From contig CM075675.1 in assembly GCA_037962975.1 (NCBI GenBank), positions 104,011,218 through 104,075,217 of the forward strand: DNA of 64,000 bases, given 5' to 3'. The notes below the pieces were generated by a model. That model ran no database searches, had not been told where the DNA came from, and was given only the letters and a program-made list of their open reading frames with translations. Position numbers and translations under genes: made by a program. The DNA is from Clitoria ternatea. Lineage: Eukaryota; Streptophyta; Magnoliopsida; Fabales; Fabaceae. This document shows, piece after piece, positions 1-9,915 of the stretch. Every line of letters begins with the position of its first letter. The first letter of the stretch is position 1.

Positions 1-1030
1 TGGCACTGGTGGTCCCGTAGAGGACCCACTCAACCGTAAGTTTCTTTGGGGCCATCTAATCAAATCCATTTCAAAATTGTGATTAGCAAGTTTATGGTGA
101 ATGTGATATTCTCAGATGGGATTATGTCCAAGTGGGGAATCAAGTTATGAAAGACATGGATCGGATGAAGGCTTTTGAAGAAGCACTTAGGACCTGGGCC
201 ACATGGGTAGACACCAACGTTGACCCTTCAAAGGTTCAGGTCTTCTTTCAAGGGATTTCCCCTTCTCACTACAAGTAAGCAATTAAAAACCCATCTATTT
301 TATTATTTCTTTTTCAAAACTCAACCCACGTTACCAATCTCAGCCCTTGGATCTTAAATTTGAGTAATAACAGTAAACAATCAACCTCTGCACTTGATTT
401 GAGACTGTTTTAACCACAGTTTAAATACAACACAATGAAAGTAATACGACTTTGAATAGTTTTATACTCGACTCTTATTAAATATACTTTTTTTAGAAGA
501 AATTAAATTTTAAACATGATTTTCTCAAAAATAAAATAATCTGCGACTAACAAAAAAAAAATTCAATCTAAAACGTTGAGCATTAAGATGTTTTACACTA
601 ACTAATAATTTAATCAAAATTGTCTTTATAAAATTTAAAAAAATCCTTTCTTAAAGTAACTTTTGAGAAAGAGTTAAGATGCATCCTATTTTAATTCTTG
701 CAAATGACAATGTTTGTAATTTTGAACATTTATTTCAGTGGCAGTCTGTGGAATGAAGCAAGTGCAAAGAGCTGTCTCCGAGAGAGGACACCGGTGCCGG
801 GATCGACGTATCCAGGTGGTTTGCCGCCGGCTGTGGCGGCGCTAAAGAGTGTACTGAGCAGAATTAAGAAACCAGTGACACTGCTTGACATCACAAGCCT
901 CTCATTGCTGAGAAAAGATGGACATCCTTCAATTTATGGACTCAATGGACAAGCGGGAATGGACTGCAGTCATTGGTGTCTTCCTGGTGTTCCAGATACT
1001 TGGAACCAGATACTTTACAACCTTATTTGA
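1..1030 (+). CDS. TBL: TBL gene A, 3' part: PC-esterase / O-acetyltransferase
   Basis: Three exons are visible: <1-35, 116-274 and 739-1030, each bounded by GT/AG, with reading frame kept across both introns. The first encodes WHWWSRRGPTQP, the second begins WDYVQVGNQ and the last ends at the TGA of 1028-1030. The C-terminal DCSHWCLPGVPDTWN holds the DxxH motif that, with the upstream GDSL motif (outside the window), forms the esterase/acyltransferase active site. Family members O-acetylate cell-wall polysaccharides such as xylan, mannan or pectin in the Golgi; the substrate here cannot be told. TBL gene B at 22786 has the same intron positions and strand, so the two look like tandem duplicates now separated by transposons. 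The N-terminal half lies beyond the left edge. No internal stop is seen in the 161 codons present. Confidence 0.88.
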
Positions 1031-2239
1031 TGCATGGGAAATTCTTTATTCATCATTAAATTGGGGGTTAATTTAGTGGAATATTCTTATAGAAAAAAAA
1101 ATTATATAGAACAAAAAGGGTTGGCTAATTACAGACCACCCTCATTGCAATATCGCTTTGCCTTAAGTGAATAATGAAATATTTTTCAAAATAAATCTTA
1201 AATTTATATATCTCTCCTACTTCAACTACCTTATCCCTTTTTAGGTTGATCTCATACTTCACTATACCAACAATTTGGGTAATATAGTATTGACATTGAA
1301 CAATAATATCATTTGAAATAATATTGTAATTTATTTTTATTACTGCCTGTTTTAACTCACTTGTTATGTTTTATAACAATGAAAAATAATGCTTTTATTT
1401 AGGTAATAAGTTTATCTAATGTTTTCAAAATCAGATTAGTAATTAAGTCAATGAAAGTAGCTCGAAAAAACCAGTTTAGCCATCAAATTTTTCAATGGTA
1501 AAAGTTGATAAGTCAATTGTTAACATGGTTTGCTACCGAATTAGCTATTAAATATTGGTCGTTGCTAAAGCCCTAGTTGCTAAATTGATTAGCCACCGAA
1601 TTTCATTTTTCTTGTTGAATTGGTGACGAATAGTTTCCATTGCAAAATAAAAACAACTCGTCATTAGATTCAGTTATTTTCAAAATAAAATAACTATTTT
1701 TGTGACCATACATTGAGTCAATGATAAATGAATTGTAAAATTGTACCAAGTTGAATTATATAACTAAATCAATGACTGATTTGTAATTTTAGATTGAGAG
1801 ACTAATTTAACTTAAATAAAACATTACTAATTATTTGATGGTTATTAGTGACTGTTTTTTTAAAAAACGCCACCTCAAAACATACAACAATTTACATAGG
1901 TAATTAACATACCACAAATCATTTAATAAGATGATGTCCTAACGAAAGTGACAATAAGGATAAATTTAATGGATGGAACATTTATTAAGTTATTTTCATA
2001 ATATAAAAACAAATTTAATTGATTAGGAATAAGTTAAGTTGATTTAAGATTATACTCTTTCCAAAAAACTTATTATTATTTTCATCTTGACGAGTAGAGA
2101 GAGAATCTTGAGTTGAATGATATATTATGAATTGGAGATTCTTGAACTTAGCTTGTCGGTGGGGTTCTCTCCTTAATCAATTACATGATCTATGGATTAA
2201 ATCATCGAGCCATATGATAATATAAGGCCAATAATCGTT
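1031..2239. other. Intergenic AT-rich DNA after TBL gene A
   Basis: No gene recognised. About 1435-1650 contains repeated phrases of the type gctaaattgattagccacc that look like internal sequence of an old DNA transposon, but no terminal repeats were found. The 3' end of the TBL transcript must lie in the first few hundred bases. Confidence 0.4.
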
Positions 2240-2244
2240 AGATG

Positions 2245-2435
2245 TATTATGAATATTTTATTGGATGTCCCCTCTATAAATAGGACTCTCCTCCCACTCA
2301 TTAACACACACTTCAACCCCCATTTTCCATTCACTCTCTAACTCTCTTTACTCATTCTTCTCTTTTAATTCAACTTCAATTTCCTACTTTCATTTCCTTT
2401 ACACTTTTGTTGCTAAGTTATAAGTATTTATAACA
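2245..2435 (+). repeat. Copia 1, 5' LTR
   Basis: 191 bp, nearly identical to 8524-8714. It carries a TATA box (CTCTATAAATAGG, about 2272-2284) followed by a pyrimidine-rich stretch, the expected retrotransposon promoter layout. It ends ATAACA immediately before the primer-site motif. Confidence 0.93.
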
Positions 2436-2459
2436 CGTTATCAGCACGAGGTTCTGACC
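2436..2459 (+). other. Copia 1 probable primer-binding site
   Basis: CGTTATCAGCACGAGG follows the 5' LTR directly, and the same words follow the 5' LTR of copia element 2. Position and conservation point to the minus-strand primer site. It does not match the usual tRNA-iMet 3'-end complement (TGGTATCAGAGC), so the primer tRNA is not assigned. Confidence 0.6.
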
Positions 2460-2555
2460 AACTGATATCTAGTCAAGACTAAGAGAGGTAATATATTATT
2501 GTTATTATTATTCTTTATAATTTTAATTTATATTATTTATGTACACATTATAAAA

Positions 2556-2742
2556 GTTCCTGAAGAACTTATATTATAAACATCCCAGAAGGATGTATCA
2601 GATTATATCAATATCATAAAAAATAGGTTCCTGAAGAACTTATTTATAAAACATTCTTATAGGATGTATAAAATTAATAGTCAAATAAATTAGAATTCCT
2701 GAAGAATTCATAAAAATATGTATTAGTAGTTCTTGAAGAACT
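2556..2742 (+). repeat. Copia 1 leader: series of six short hairpins
   Basis: Six small inverted repeats follow one another: GTTC-CTGAA-GAAC (2556), CATCC-CAGAA-GGATG (2581), GTTC-CTGAA-GAAC (2627), CATTC-TTATA-GGATG (2652), GAATTC-CTGAA-GAATTC (2693) and AGTTC-TTGAA-GAACT (2728). The stems differ while the CTGAA loop recurs. Copia element 2 has the same series in the same order at 28100-28250. The hairpins lie in the transcribed leader, so they could act as RNA structures; no function is known to me. Confidence 0.8.
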
Positions 2743-3395
2743 ATAAAAATAATAAAAAAATTATTATTAAATTCATTATTGCTCACCTTATATTTTATCT
2801 CCTGCACCTGCTGCCGATTTCAATTTCCATTTCACGTAAATGCCTACACCACTTTATGTCACTATGTTTTATATGTTTTATAATCCTGCACCACTTTTGT
2901 TTTATTTTATACTATTACTCCAGTGCATGATTATTATATTTGCTTCCTACACTAACTTATGTGATTCTTTTTATGTTATTTAGTTGCTCCACTAAATTAA
3001 TATGAAATTAATGCAATCATTACTTGTGTCTGTGACTTCACGTGAATGCTATATTGTGATTTCAATTTGTGCCTATTGCTATTGCTATATGTCTCTACTT
3101 GCTGATTGCACTTTGCCAACTTCCAATTCACGTGAATGCTGATTGCTTATTCTAATTGTTGATTTCAATTATTGCTAAATGCATTACCACTTCCAATTAC
3201 CGATTTCAATCATTACTAGTGCATCAGTCATATTTCTTCACGTTGAATGTCTAGTGCATTGCTTAACTGATTGCGTTGATTGTTTTGCTTATATTAATAT
3301 ACTAGTGAATTGCTTTTATGCTATAACTAATTGGTATTATAATATAATATATTTTATTATATATAAGTGTTAATAAATAAAATATGCATTAATAA

Positions 3396-3451
3396 GGAAT
3401 TGAACCCGGGTTAATACCTATGATAAGTTATTTCTCTACCACTAGACCACT
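3396..3451 (-). repeat. Antisense tRNA-like sequence in copia 1 leader
   Basis: Read on the minus strand, the segment starts AGTGGTCTAGTGGTAGA and ends ACCCGGGTTCAATTCC. These correspond to the D-arm/A-box and T-arm/B-box of eukaryotic tRNA-Gly(GCC) as I remember it, the first part exactly and the second with one mismatch. The spacing is within two bases of a tRNA. The acceptor stem is missing, so it is a tRNA-derived relic or SINE-like head rather than a working tRNA gene. Confidence 0.6.
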
Positions 3452-3709
3452 AATATTTAATTGATATCTTTTGAAAAATTTTAAATTTTATTATTAGATT
3501 ATTCATGTGAAATTTTATAATTTATTTTTATAATAAAAAAAAACTAACAATATTACTCTTTAATAAACACAATAATATAAAATAAATATTTGTAATTATT
3601 GTTGACTTGTTACTATTGTCATTATCATTATTATTAAATAATTATAGTTAATATATTTATTGAAGTATTATCTAATTTATTATTTGTAATTTCTTGTATA
3701 GAAATAACT

Positions 3710-4744
3710 ATGTCAAATATTACCAACCTTGAGTTCGTGGCTCTTGACATATCTGGAAAAAACTATCTATCATGGACATTGGATGCTGAAATCCATTTAG
3801 ATGCAAAAGGTCTTGGAGACACCATTAAAAATGGAAATCAGGCATCTAGTCAAAATAAAGCTAAAGCCATGATTTTCTTACGTCACCATATCCATGAAGG
3901 GTTAAAAAATGAATATTTAACAGTTAAAGACCCTCTCATTTTATGGAATAATCTAAAAGAAAGATACGACCATCAGAAGGATATAATTCTTCCAAAAGCC
4001 CGTTATGAATGGATGCATTTAGGATTTCAAGATTTTAAATCCGTAAATGAGTATAATTCTGCAATGTTTAGAATTACTTCGAGATTGAAATTATGTGGAG
4101 AACAAGTCACTGAAAGTGACATGTTAGAAAAGACATTCTCTACTTTTCATGCATCCAATTTGCTCCTGCAGCAGCAATATCGCCAAAAGGGCTTTACAAA
4201 ATATTCTGAATTAATTACTTGTCTCCTTGTGGCTGAGCAAAATAATGAATTGCTTATGCAAAATCATGAATCCCGTCCAACTGGAACTGCTCCATTCCCA
4301 GAAGTGAATGTAGCAACGTACGATCATAATACTCATGGTCGTGGTCGTGGCCGTAGCCGCGGTCGTGGACGAGGTAATGCTCGGGGACATGGTATTGGTC
4401 GTGGATATGGTTTTGGCCGTGGTCATGGTCGAAATGATAAGAGATCATCATTCACATGGAAAAATAAAGAACTTATGAAAAAAGGGACAGATGCTCAAAA
4501 TAGTAAACAAACTAAAAACATCTGTTATCGTTGTGGTAGCAAAGGACACTGGTCTCAAGTTTATCGCACACCAAAGCATCTCGTAGATCTATACCAAAAA
4601 TCCCTTAAAAATAAAGGGAAAATAATAGAGACAAATTTTACTGGTATAGATGATGATTTCTCTGACTTTAGTGTTGATGATTTTCTTACTCTTCCTGAAG
4701 AAGAAATTGACCACTCGGTTGGAGAAGGGAGTGCCCCCAAATAA
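3710..4744 (+). CDS. Copia 1 gag-like protein
   Basis: 344 codons starting MSNITNLEFVALDISGKNYL, the N-terminal pattern of the plant copia gag (UBN2) family, which builds the virus-like particle. A glycine/arginine-rich stretch lies at about residues 209-237 (RGRGRSRGRGRGNARG), followed by a CCHC zinc knuckle at 272-285. In this copy the last knuckle cysteine is tyrosine (CYRCGSKGHWSQVY) where copia 2 has cysteine, so RNA binding is probably impaired. An acidic tail follows. The reading frame closes at TAA 128 bp before pol and in a different frame from it. About 97% identical to the copia 2 gag (11 differences counted). Confidence 0.9.
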   Translation: MSNITNLEFVALDISGKNYLSWTLDAEIHLDAKGLGDTIKNGNQASSQNKAKAMIFLRHHIHEGLKNEYLTVKDPLILWNNLKERYDHQKDIILPKARYEWMHLGFQDFKSVNEYNSAMFRITSRLKLCGEQVTESDMLEKTFSTFHASNLLLQQQYRQKGFTKYSELITCLLVAEQNNELLMQNHESRPTGTAPFPEVNVATYDHNTHGRGRGRSRGRGRGNARGHGIGRGYGFGRGHGRNDKRSSFTWKNKELMKKGTDAQNSKQTKNICYRCGSKGHWSQVYRTPKHLVDLYQKSLKNKGKIIETNFTGIDDDFSDFSVDDFLTLPEEEIDHSVGEGSAPK

Positions 4745-4872
4745 ATTATTTTAATGTTTCATGTAATGCTAATTTGTTTTGTTATAAATTTTGTCTTTAT
4801 CAATAAAATTTTGTTAAATATTATTGTTAATTGTATTTTACTCATGATTTATTTTTATTTATTTAATGAAGA

Positions 4873-7800
4873 ATGAATGCTCATGTGAATGATGAAGATA
4901 TATGTCTCGCAGACAGTGCAACAACTCATACCATTCTCAAGAATGAGAAATATTTTTACCAAATAGTAAAATAAGAAGCAAATGTTAATACAATATCTGG
5001 TAGTATAAATATAATTGAAGGCTCCGGCAGAGCCAGTATTTTGTTGCCTGGAGGAACAAAATTGCACATTGAAAGTGCATTATATTCTAAGAAGTCTCAA
5101 AGAAATTTATTGAGTTTTAAGGATATCCGCAGAAATGGATATCATATTGAGACCACAAATGAAGGAAATGATGAATATCTATACATTACAAAGTTAATTT
5201 CTGGTAAGAAATGTATATTGGAAAAATTGCCTTCATTTTCCTCCGGTTTGTACTACACATATATTAGTACAATTGAAACAAATGCCATAGTAAACCAGAA
5301 GTTTACAAATAAGAATGACTTTGTTATCTGGCATGAACGATTAGGCCATCCTGGATCAATTATGATGCGAAAAATAGTTGAGAATTCAAATGGTCATTAT
5401 TTGTCCAGCAGACAAATTATGCAAACTAAGAATTTCTCATGTGCTGCTTGTTCTCAAGGAAAATTAATCATTCGGCCATCACCAATGAAAATTGGGAATG
5501 AACCACTTATATTTTTAGAGCGTATACAAGGTGATATTTGTGGACCAATACACCCTTCATGTGGACCATTTAGATATTTTATGATTTTAATTGATGCATC
5601 AACTAGATGGTCACATGTTTGCTTATTATCAACTCGCAACCAGGCGTTTGCGAGATTACTAGCTCAATTAATTCGTTTAAGAGCTCATTTTCCTGATTAT
5701 CCAATTAAGAAAATACGCCTTGATAACGCTGGTGAATTTACATCTCAATCATTTAATGATTATTGTATGTCCATTGGAATTGATGTTGAACATCCTGTAG
5801 CACATGTTCATACACAAAATGGACTTGCTGAATCATTGATTAAACGTTTGAAATTGATAGCAAGACCATTGTTAATGAAATCAAAACTCCCAATTTCAAC
5901 TTGGGGACATGCAATCTTACATGCGGCAGCACTTATTCGCATCAGGCCTACAAGTAATCATGAATATTCCCCTTTACAATTGGTTCATGGTAAAGAACCA
6001 AATATTTCCCATTTAAGAATCTTTGGAAGTGCGGTATATGTTCCTATCTCTCCTCCACAACGCACTAAGATGGGACCTCAAAGAAGGTTGGGAATATATG
6101 TTGGATATGAAAGTCCATCCATAATAAAATATCTTGAACCTTTAACAGGTGATTTATTTACAGCTCGTTTTGCTGATTGTCATTTTGATGAATCTATTTT
6201 TCCACCATTAGGGGGAGAACATAAACAGTTGGATAAAAGGATTAGCTGGAATGAGAGGTATTTATCACATCTTGATCCTCGAACAAAGCAATCTGAACTA
6301 GAAGTTCAGAAAATAATTAGTTTGCAAAATTTAGCAAACCAATTGCCTAATGCATTTGCTGATCCAAAAAGAGTAACTAAGTCACATGTACCAGCTGTTA
6401 ATACTCCAATAAAGATTGATATCTCTGAAGGACAATCTAAATTTGCAAATGAGTCTGAAGCCAAAATAAAACGTGGCAGACCTGTTGGTTCTAAAGATAA
6501 AAATCCTCGGAAAAGAAAAGTAAATAAAGATGATGGTCGAATCGAGGATATAAAGACTCCAGTAGAGTCTCCTGACATAATCAAAGTTTCAAATCCAGAA
6601 GAAACTAAGGTACCTGAAATTGATACAAACAAAGAGATCTCGATAAATTATGTCATGGATGGTATACAATGGAATCGACCTGAAGTCGATGTTGATGAAA
6701 TTTTTGCATTCAAAGTAGCTCTTGATATTATAAATGATGACAAAAATCATGAGCCAAAATCTGTTAAAGAATGTGCACAAAGAAATGATTGGCCAAAGTG
6801 GAAAGATGCAATGCAAGAAGAGTTAAACTCACTTGCAAAACGTAAAGTTTTTGGGCCTGTAGTCCAAACACCCAAAGGTGTAAAACCAGTTGGGTACAAA
6901 TGGGTCTTTACGAGAAAAAGAAATGAAAATGGTGAAATTGTGCGATACAAAGTAAGACTTGTTGCACAAGGATTCTCACAAAGACCTGGAATTGATTTCG
7001 AAGAAACATATTCACCAGTGATGGATGCCACTACTTTTCGATACTTGATAAGTTTGGCAATCCGTGAAAGGCTTGACTTACGCCTTATGGATGTTGTTGC
7101 AGCATATTTATATGGCTCACTTGAAAATGACATATATATGAAACTCCCTGAAGGATTTCATTTGCCTGAAGCATATAAAATAAATCCTCGAGAAAATTAT
7201 TCAATCAAATTGAATAAATCTCTTTATGGATTAAAGCAATCTGGACGAATGTGGTACAATTGTCTCAGTGAATATTTGTTGAAAAAAGGGTACAAAAATG
7301 ACCCAATTTGTCCATGTGTTTTTATGAAAAGACTCGGAAAAGAGTTCGTTATAATTGCTATTTATGTAGATGATTTAAACATCATCGGAACTCCCGAAGA
7401 GCTCTCAAAGGCTGTAAATTGCTTAAAAAAGGAATTCGAGAAGAAAGACTTGGGAAAAACAAAGTTTTGTCTCGGATTACAATTAGAATATTTAAAGGAA
7501 GGAATTCTGATGCACCAAAAGACTTATACAGAAAAGGTGTTAAAGCGATTTTATATGGACAAATCACACCCATTGAGCAGTCCAATGGTTGTAAGGTCAC
7601 TAGAAGTGAGCAAAGATCCGTTTTGACCTCAAGACAAAAATGAAGAACTACTTGGTCCTGAAGTACCATATCTTAGTGCAATTGGTGCACTAATGTATCT
7701 TGCTAGTCATACACGACCTGATATATCATTTGCTGTCAATTTGTTAGCAAGACATAGTTCTTTACCCACAAAAAGGCATTGGAATGGGATTAAACACATA

Positions 7801-8379
7801 TTCCGCTACCTTAGAGGTACAATGGACATGGGTTTATTTTTTCCATATATATCTAAGGCAAACCTAATTGGTTATGCAGATGCAGGGTATTTGTCTGATC
7901 CTCATAATGGTCGATCACAAACAGGTTATTTGTTTACATGTGGTGGTACAACAATTTCATGGAGATCCATAAAACAAACAATCACAGCAACATCATCTAA
8001 TCATGCTGAAATCTTAGCATTACATGAAGCAAGTCGAGAATGTGTTTGGTTGAGATCTATGATTCAACATATTCAAGAAACTTGTGGCTTGCATACTGGA
8101 AAACTACCACCAACAATTTTATGTGAAGATAATGCAGCTTGTATTTCTCAGTTAAAGGAGGGCTATATTAAAGGAGATAGGACAAAACATATTTCACCAA
8201 AATTTTTCTTTACTCATGATCTTATAAAGAATGGTGAAATAAATGTCCAGCAAGTCCGATCATGCGAGAATCTAGCAGATATCTTTACAAAGTCATTACC
8301 AACCAAAGTCTTCGAGCAACTAGTACAGAAGATTGGTCTTCGACGCTTACATAAGTGTTCTGATGAGGGGGAGAATTAA
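4873..8379 (+). pseudogene. Copia 1 pol polyprotein with two nonsense codons
   Basis: The start matches the intact start of the copia 2 pol (MNAHVNDEDI). Frame is kept to the TAA at 8377-8379, 1168 codons, except for TAA at 4972-4974 (CAA in copia 2) and TGA at 7624-7626 (CGA in copia 2), both C-to-T changes. Domains: protease DSA at residue 14; integrase zinc site WHERLGH at 153 with CAAC at 190; integrase D221, D284 and E320; reverse transcriptase with YVDD at about 831; RNase H with YADAG at about 1001 and a second acidic site in CEDNAA. Complete in length, but it cannot be read through without suppression. Confidence 0.92.
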
Positions 8380-8523
8380 ATATTTGTAATTTAATTATTT
8401 TTACGGATATACTTTGTAAAGAATGTTGTACTCTTTTTCCTTCACTAGGTTTTTGTCCCACTGGGTTTTTCCTAGTAAGGTTTTAACGAGGCACATTCTA
8501 AAATAGGGACATCCAAGGGGGAG

Positions 8524-8714
8524 TATTATGAATATTTTATTGGATGTCCCCTCTATAAATAGGACTCTCATCCCACTCATTAACACACACTTCAACCCCC
8601 ATTTTCCATTCACTCTCTAACTCTCTTTACTCATTCTTCTCTTTTAATTCAACTTCAATTTCCTACTTTCATTTCCTTTACACTTTTGTTGCTAAGTTAT
8701 AAGTATTTATAACA
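8524..8714 (+). repeat. Copia 1, 3' LTR
   Basis: 191 bp, one difference seen from 2245-2435. Preceded by the purine-rich tract AAGGGGGAG and followed by the target duplication AGATG. Confidence 0.93.
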
Positions 8715-8719
8715 AGATG

Positions 8720-9293
8720 CATTATATTGATGAAGTAAATTACTTTCAACATCTCTTTCGAAGCCTACAATAGGATTCCTTGGGAGGTAATGAGAAGTAT
8801 TTTTAATCCACTCTCACATCATGCCACTTATTAGGGGCTGGAACGGTAAGTCAAATCAATTCGCGACTTTTTCAAAAAATTATTAAATAATTTTTAAAAT
8901 TTAAATAAAAGAAAAAATTCAAAATAAAATTTTAATTCATTTAAAAAGTTAATCCTTAGATTTTCTTAATTCATTTTATGTTTCTCTGTGTTATTTTTCA
9001 TTCCAAAAAATGTGTTATCAGTGACGGATCCAAAATATTTAAGAAGCGGAGACAAAAATAATCTTTTACTTTATATAAATAAATTTTATTTTGTATTTTA
9101 CTTTACATGAAAATAAATTTTATTTGGTGGAATCAAAATAAAAAAATACTAATGTAAATAATAACCTAATATTAGAATAGTATTAACTAAACTAAAAATT
9201 AAGTAGTGGTTTGGTTGTTCGTTGGGCCAACCAATCTATGTTTAACCAACAAAAAAAATTCATTCGGCTCAATGGAGTTTTCATTATATCGAA
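8720..9293. other. AT-rich spacer after copia 1
   Basis: No gene seen. Around 9015-9060 the phrase GTGACGGATCCAAAATAT resembles a common plant dispersed repeat, but no ends could be found. Confidence 0.35.
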
Positions 9294-9404
9294 TGTTTTG
9301 TTTGGTATCCAGTTAGGAAAACAAAGTTATGAAAATGAAAAAAAAATCTATTGGTTAATATTGATTCTTTACGCCGTTCAAAACAGTCAAAACTTTGTTA
9401 AACT
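9294..9404 (+). repeat. Truncated Tourist-like MITE relic
   Basis: About 110 bp resemble the left two thirds of the complete MITE at 62872-63048. Both begin with a TGTTTGG-type end and share TTTACGCCGTTC followed by an A-rich stretch and AAAACT. The right end is missing. The small LTR fragment at 9412 begins just after it. Confidence 0.5.
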
Positions 9405-9411
9405 AACGGAT

Positions 9412-9915
9412 TGATCTAGTATCAATATCAGCCCCTAAACTAAGGAGAGATAGGTAAGAGCAAAAAACGTGGGTCCAGTAAGATAGCTAAGACACGATTG
9501 ACAGAGTAACCGCTATGCTTATTGAATGGACCCCAATTAAAAGTCTGGAGTAAGTCAGAGCTTCTGAGCCAAGTTTGCAACTTGCTTACCTGAACCCGTC
9601 AAATGTCAAATCATGAGTTGGACCTCCATTAGACTATAAATATCACCATCCATAATGAATCAATTAAGGCATTTATAACTTTTGATACTCTGGTATTTAT
9701 TGAATCCATACTAACTTAATCGTCGGAGAGTTTTTACAGGTACCACCTCCACCTGTTACTGAGTCATTGACCCGAGATACCAACGCTAAACCATAAAAGG
9801 CAAAGTGCTCCCATTGAGCCTGTTATATACTAACGAATTCTTACTAATCGGTGTAAAAGAGATTACACACCAGCTGCAAGAGTACCTAGAATACCCTCTA
9901 CATACCAGAAGACAG
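9412..9915 (+). repeat. Old, diverged member of the small (about 620 bp) LTR family
   Basis: Begins TGATCTAGTATCAATAT, matching the start of the complete copy at 60507 (TGATCTGGTCTCGATATT). It contains a TATA box (CTATAAATATC, about 9635) and the family landmark CGTCGGAGAGTTTTTACAGG at about 9721. The 3' end is not clear and no target duplication was found, so the right limit is approximate. Confidence 0.6.

Larger units (their letters stand above)
2245..8714 (+). mobile_element. Copia element 1, full-length Ty1/copia retrotransposon
   Basis: Flanked by an exact 5-bp target duplication AGATG at 2240-2244 and 8715-8719. The two 191-bp LTRs differ at one position I could find (c/a in the CTCCTCCC/CTCATCCC stretch), so the insertion is recent. 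Order: 5' LTR, primer site, hairpin-rich leader, gag, a 128-bp gap, pol (protease, integrase, RT, RNase H), polypurine tract AAGGGGGAG at 8515-8523, 3' LTR. Integrase precedes RT, which defines Ty1/copia. pol has two nonsense codons, so the copy is not autonomous. The LTR termini are TATTAT and ATAACA rather than TG and CA at the 5' end; copia element 2 has the same ends. Confidence 0.95.

Noticed and set aside
1435..1650. CACTA-type transposon fragment
   Set aside because: Repeated phrases are suggestive, but no CACTA ends, target duplication or transposase were found.
2556..2742. Heat-responsive promoter like that of ONSEN
   Set aside because: TTCnnGAA pairs occur, but they lie after the LTR and primer site, not upstream of the TATA box, and full three-part heat-shock elements are not seen. 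RNA hairpins explain the pattern better.
3396..3451. Functional tRNA-Gly gene
   Set aside because: No acceptor stem and an unsuitable anticodon arm; at best a tRNA-derived relic.
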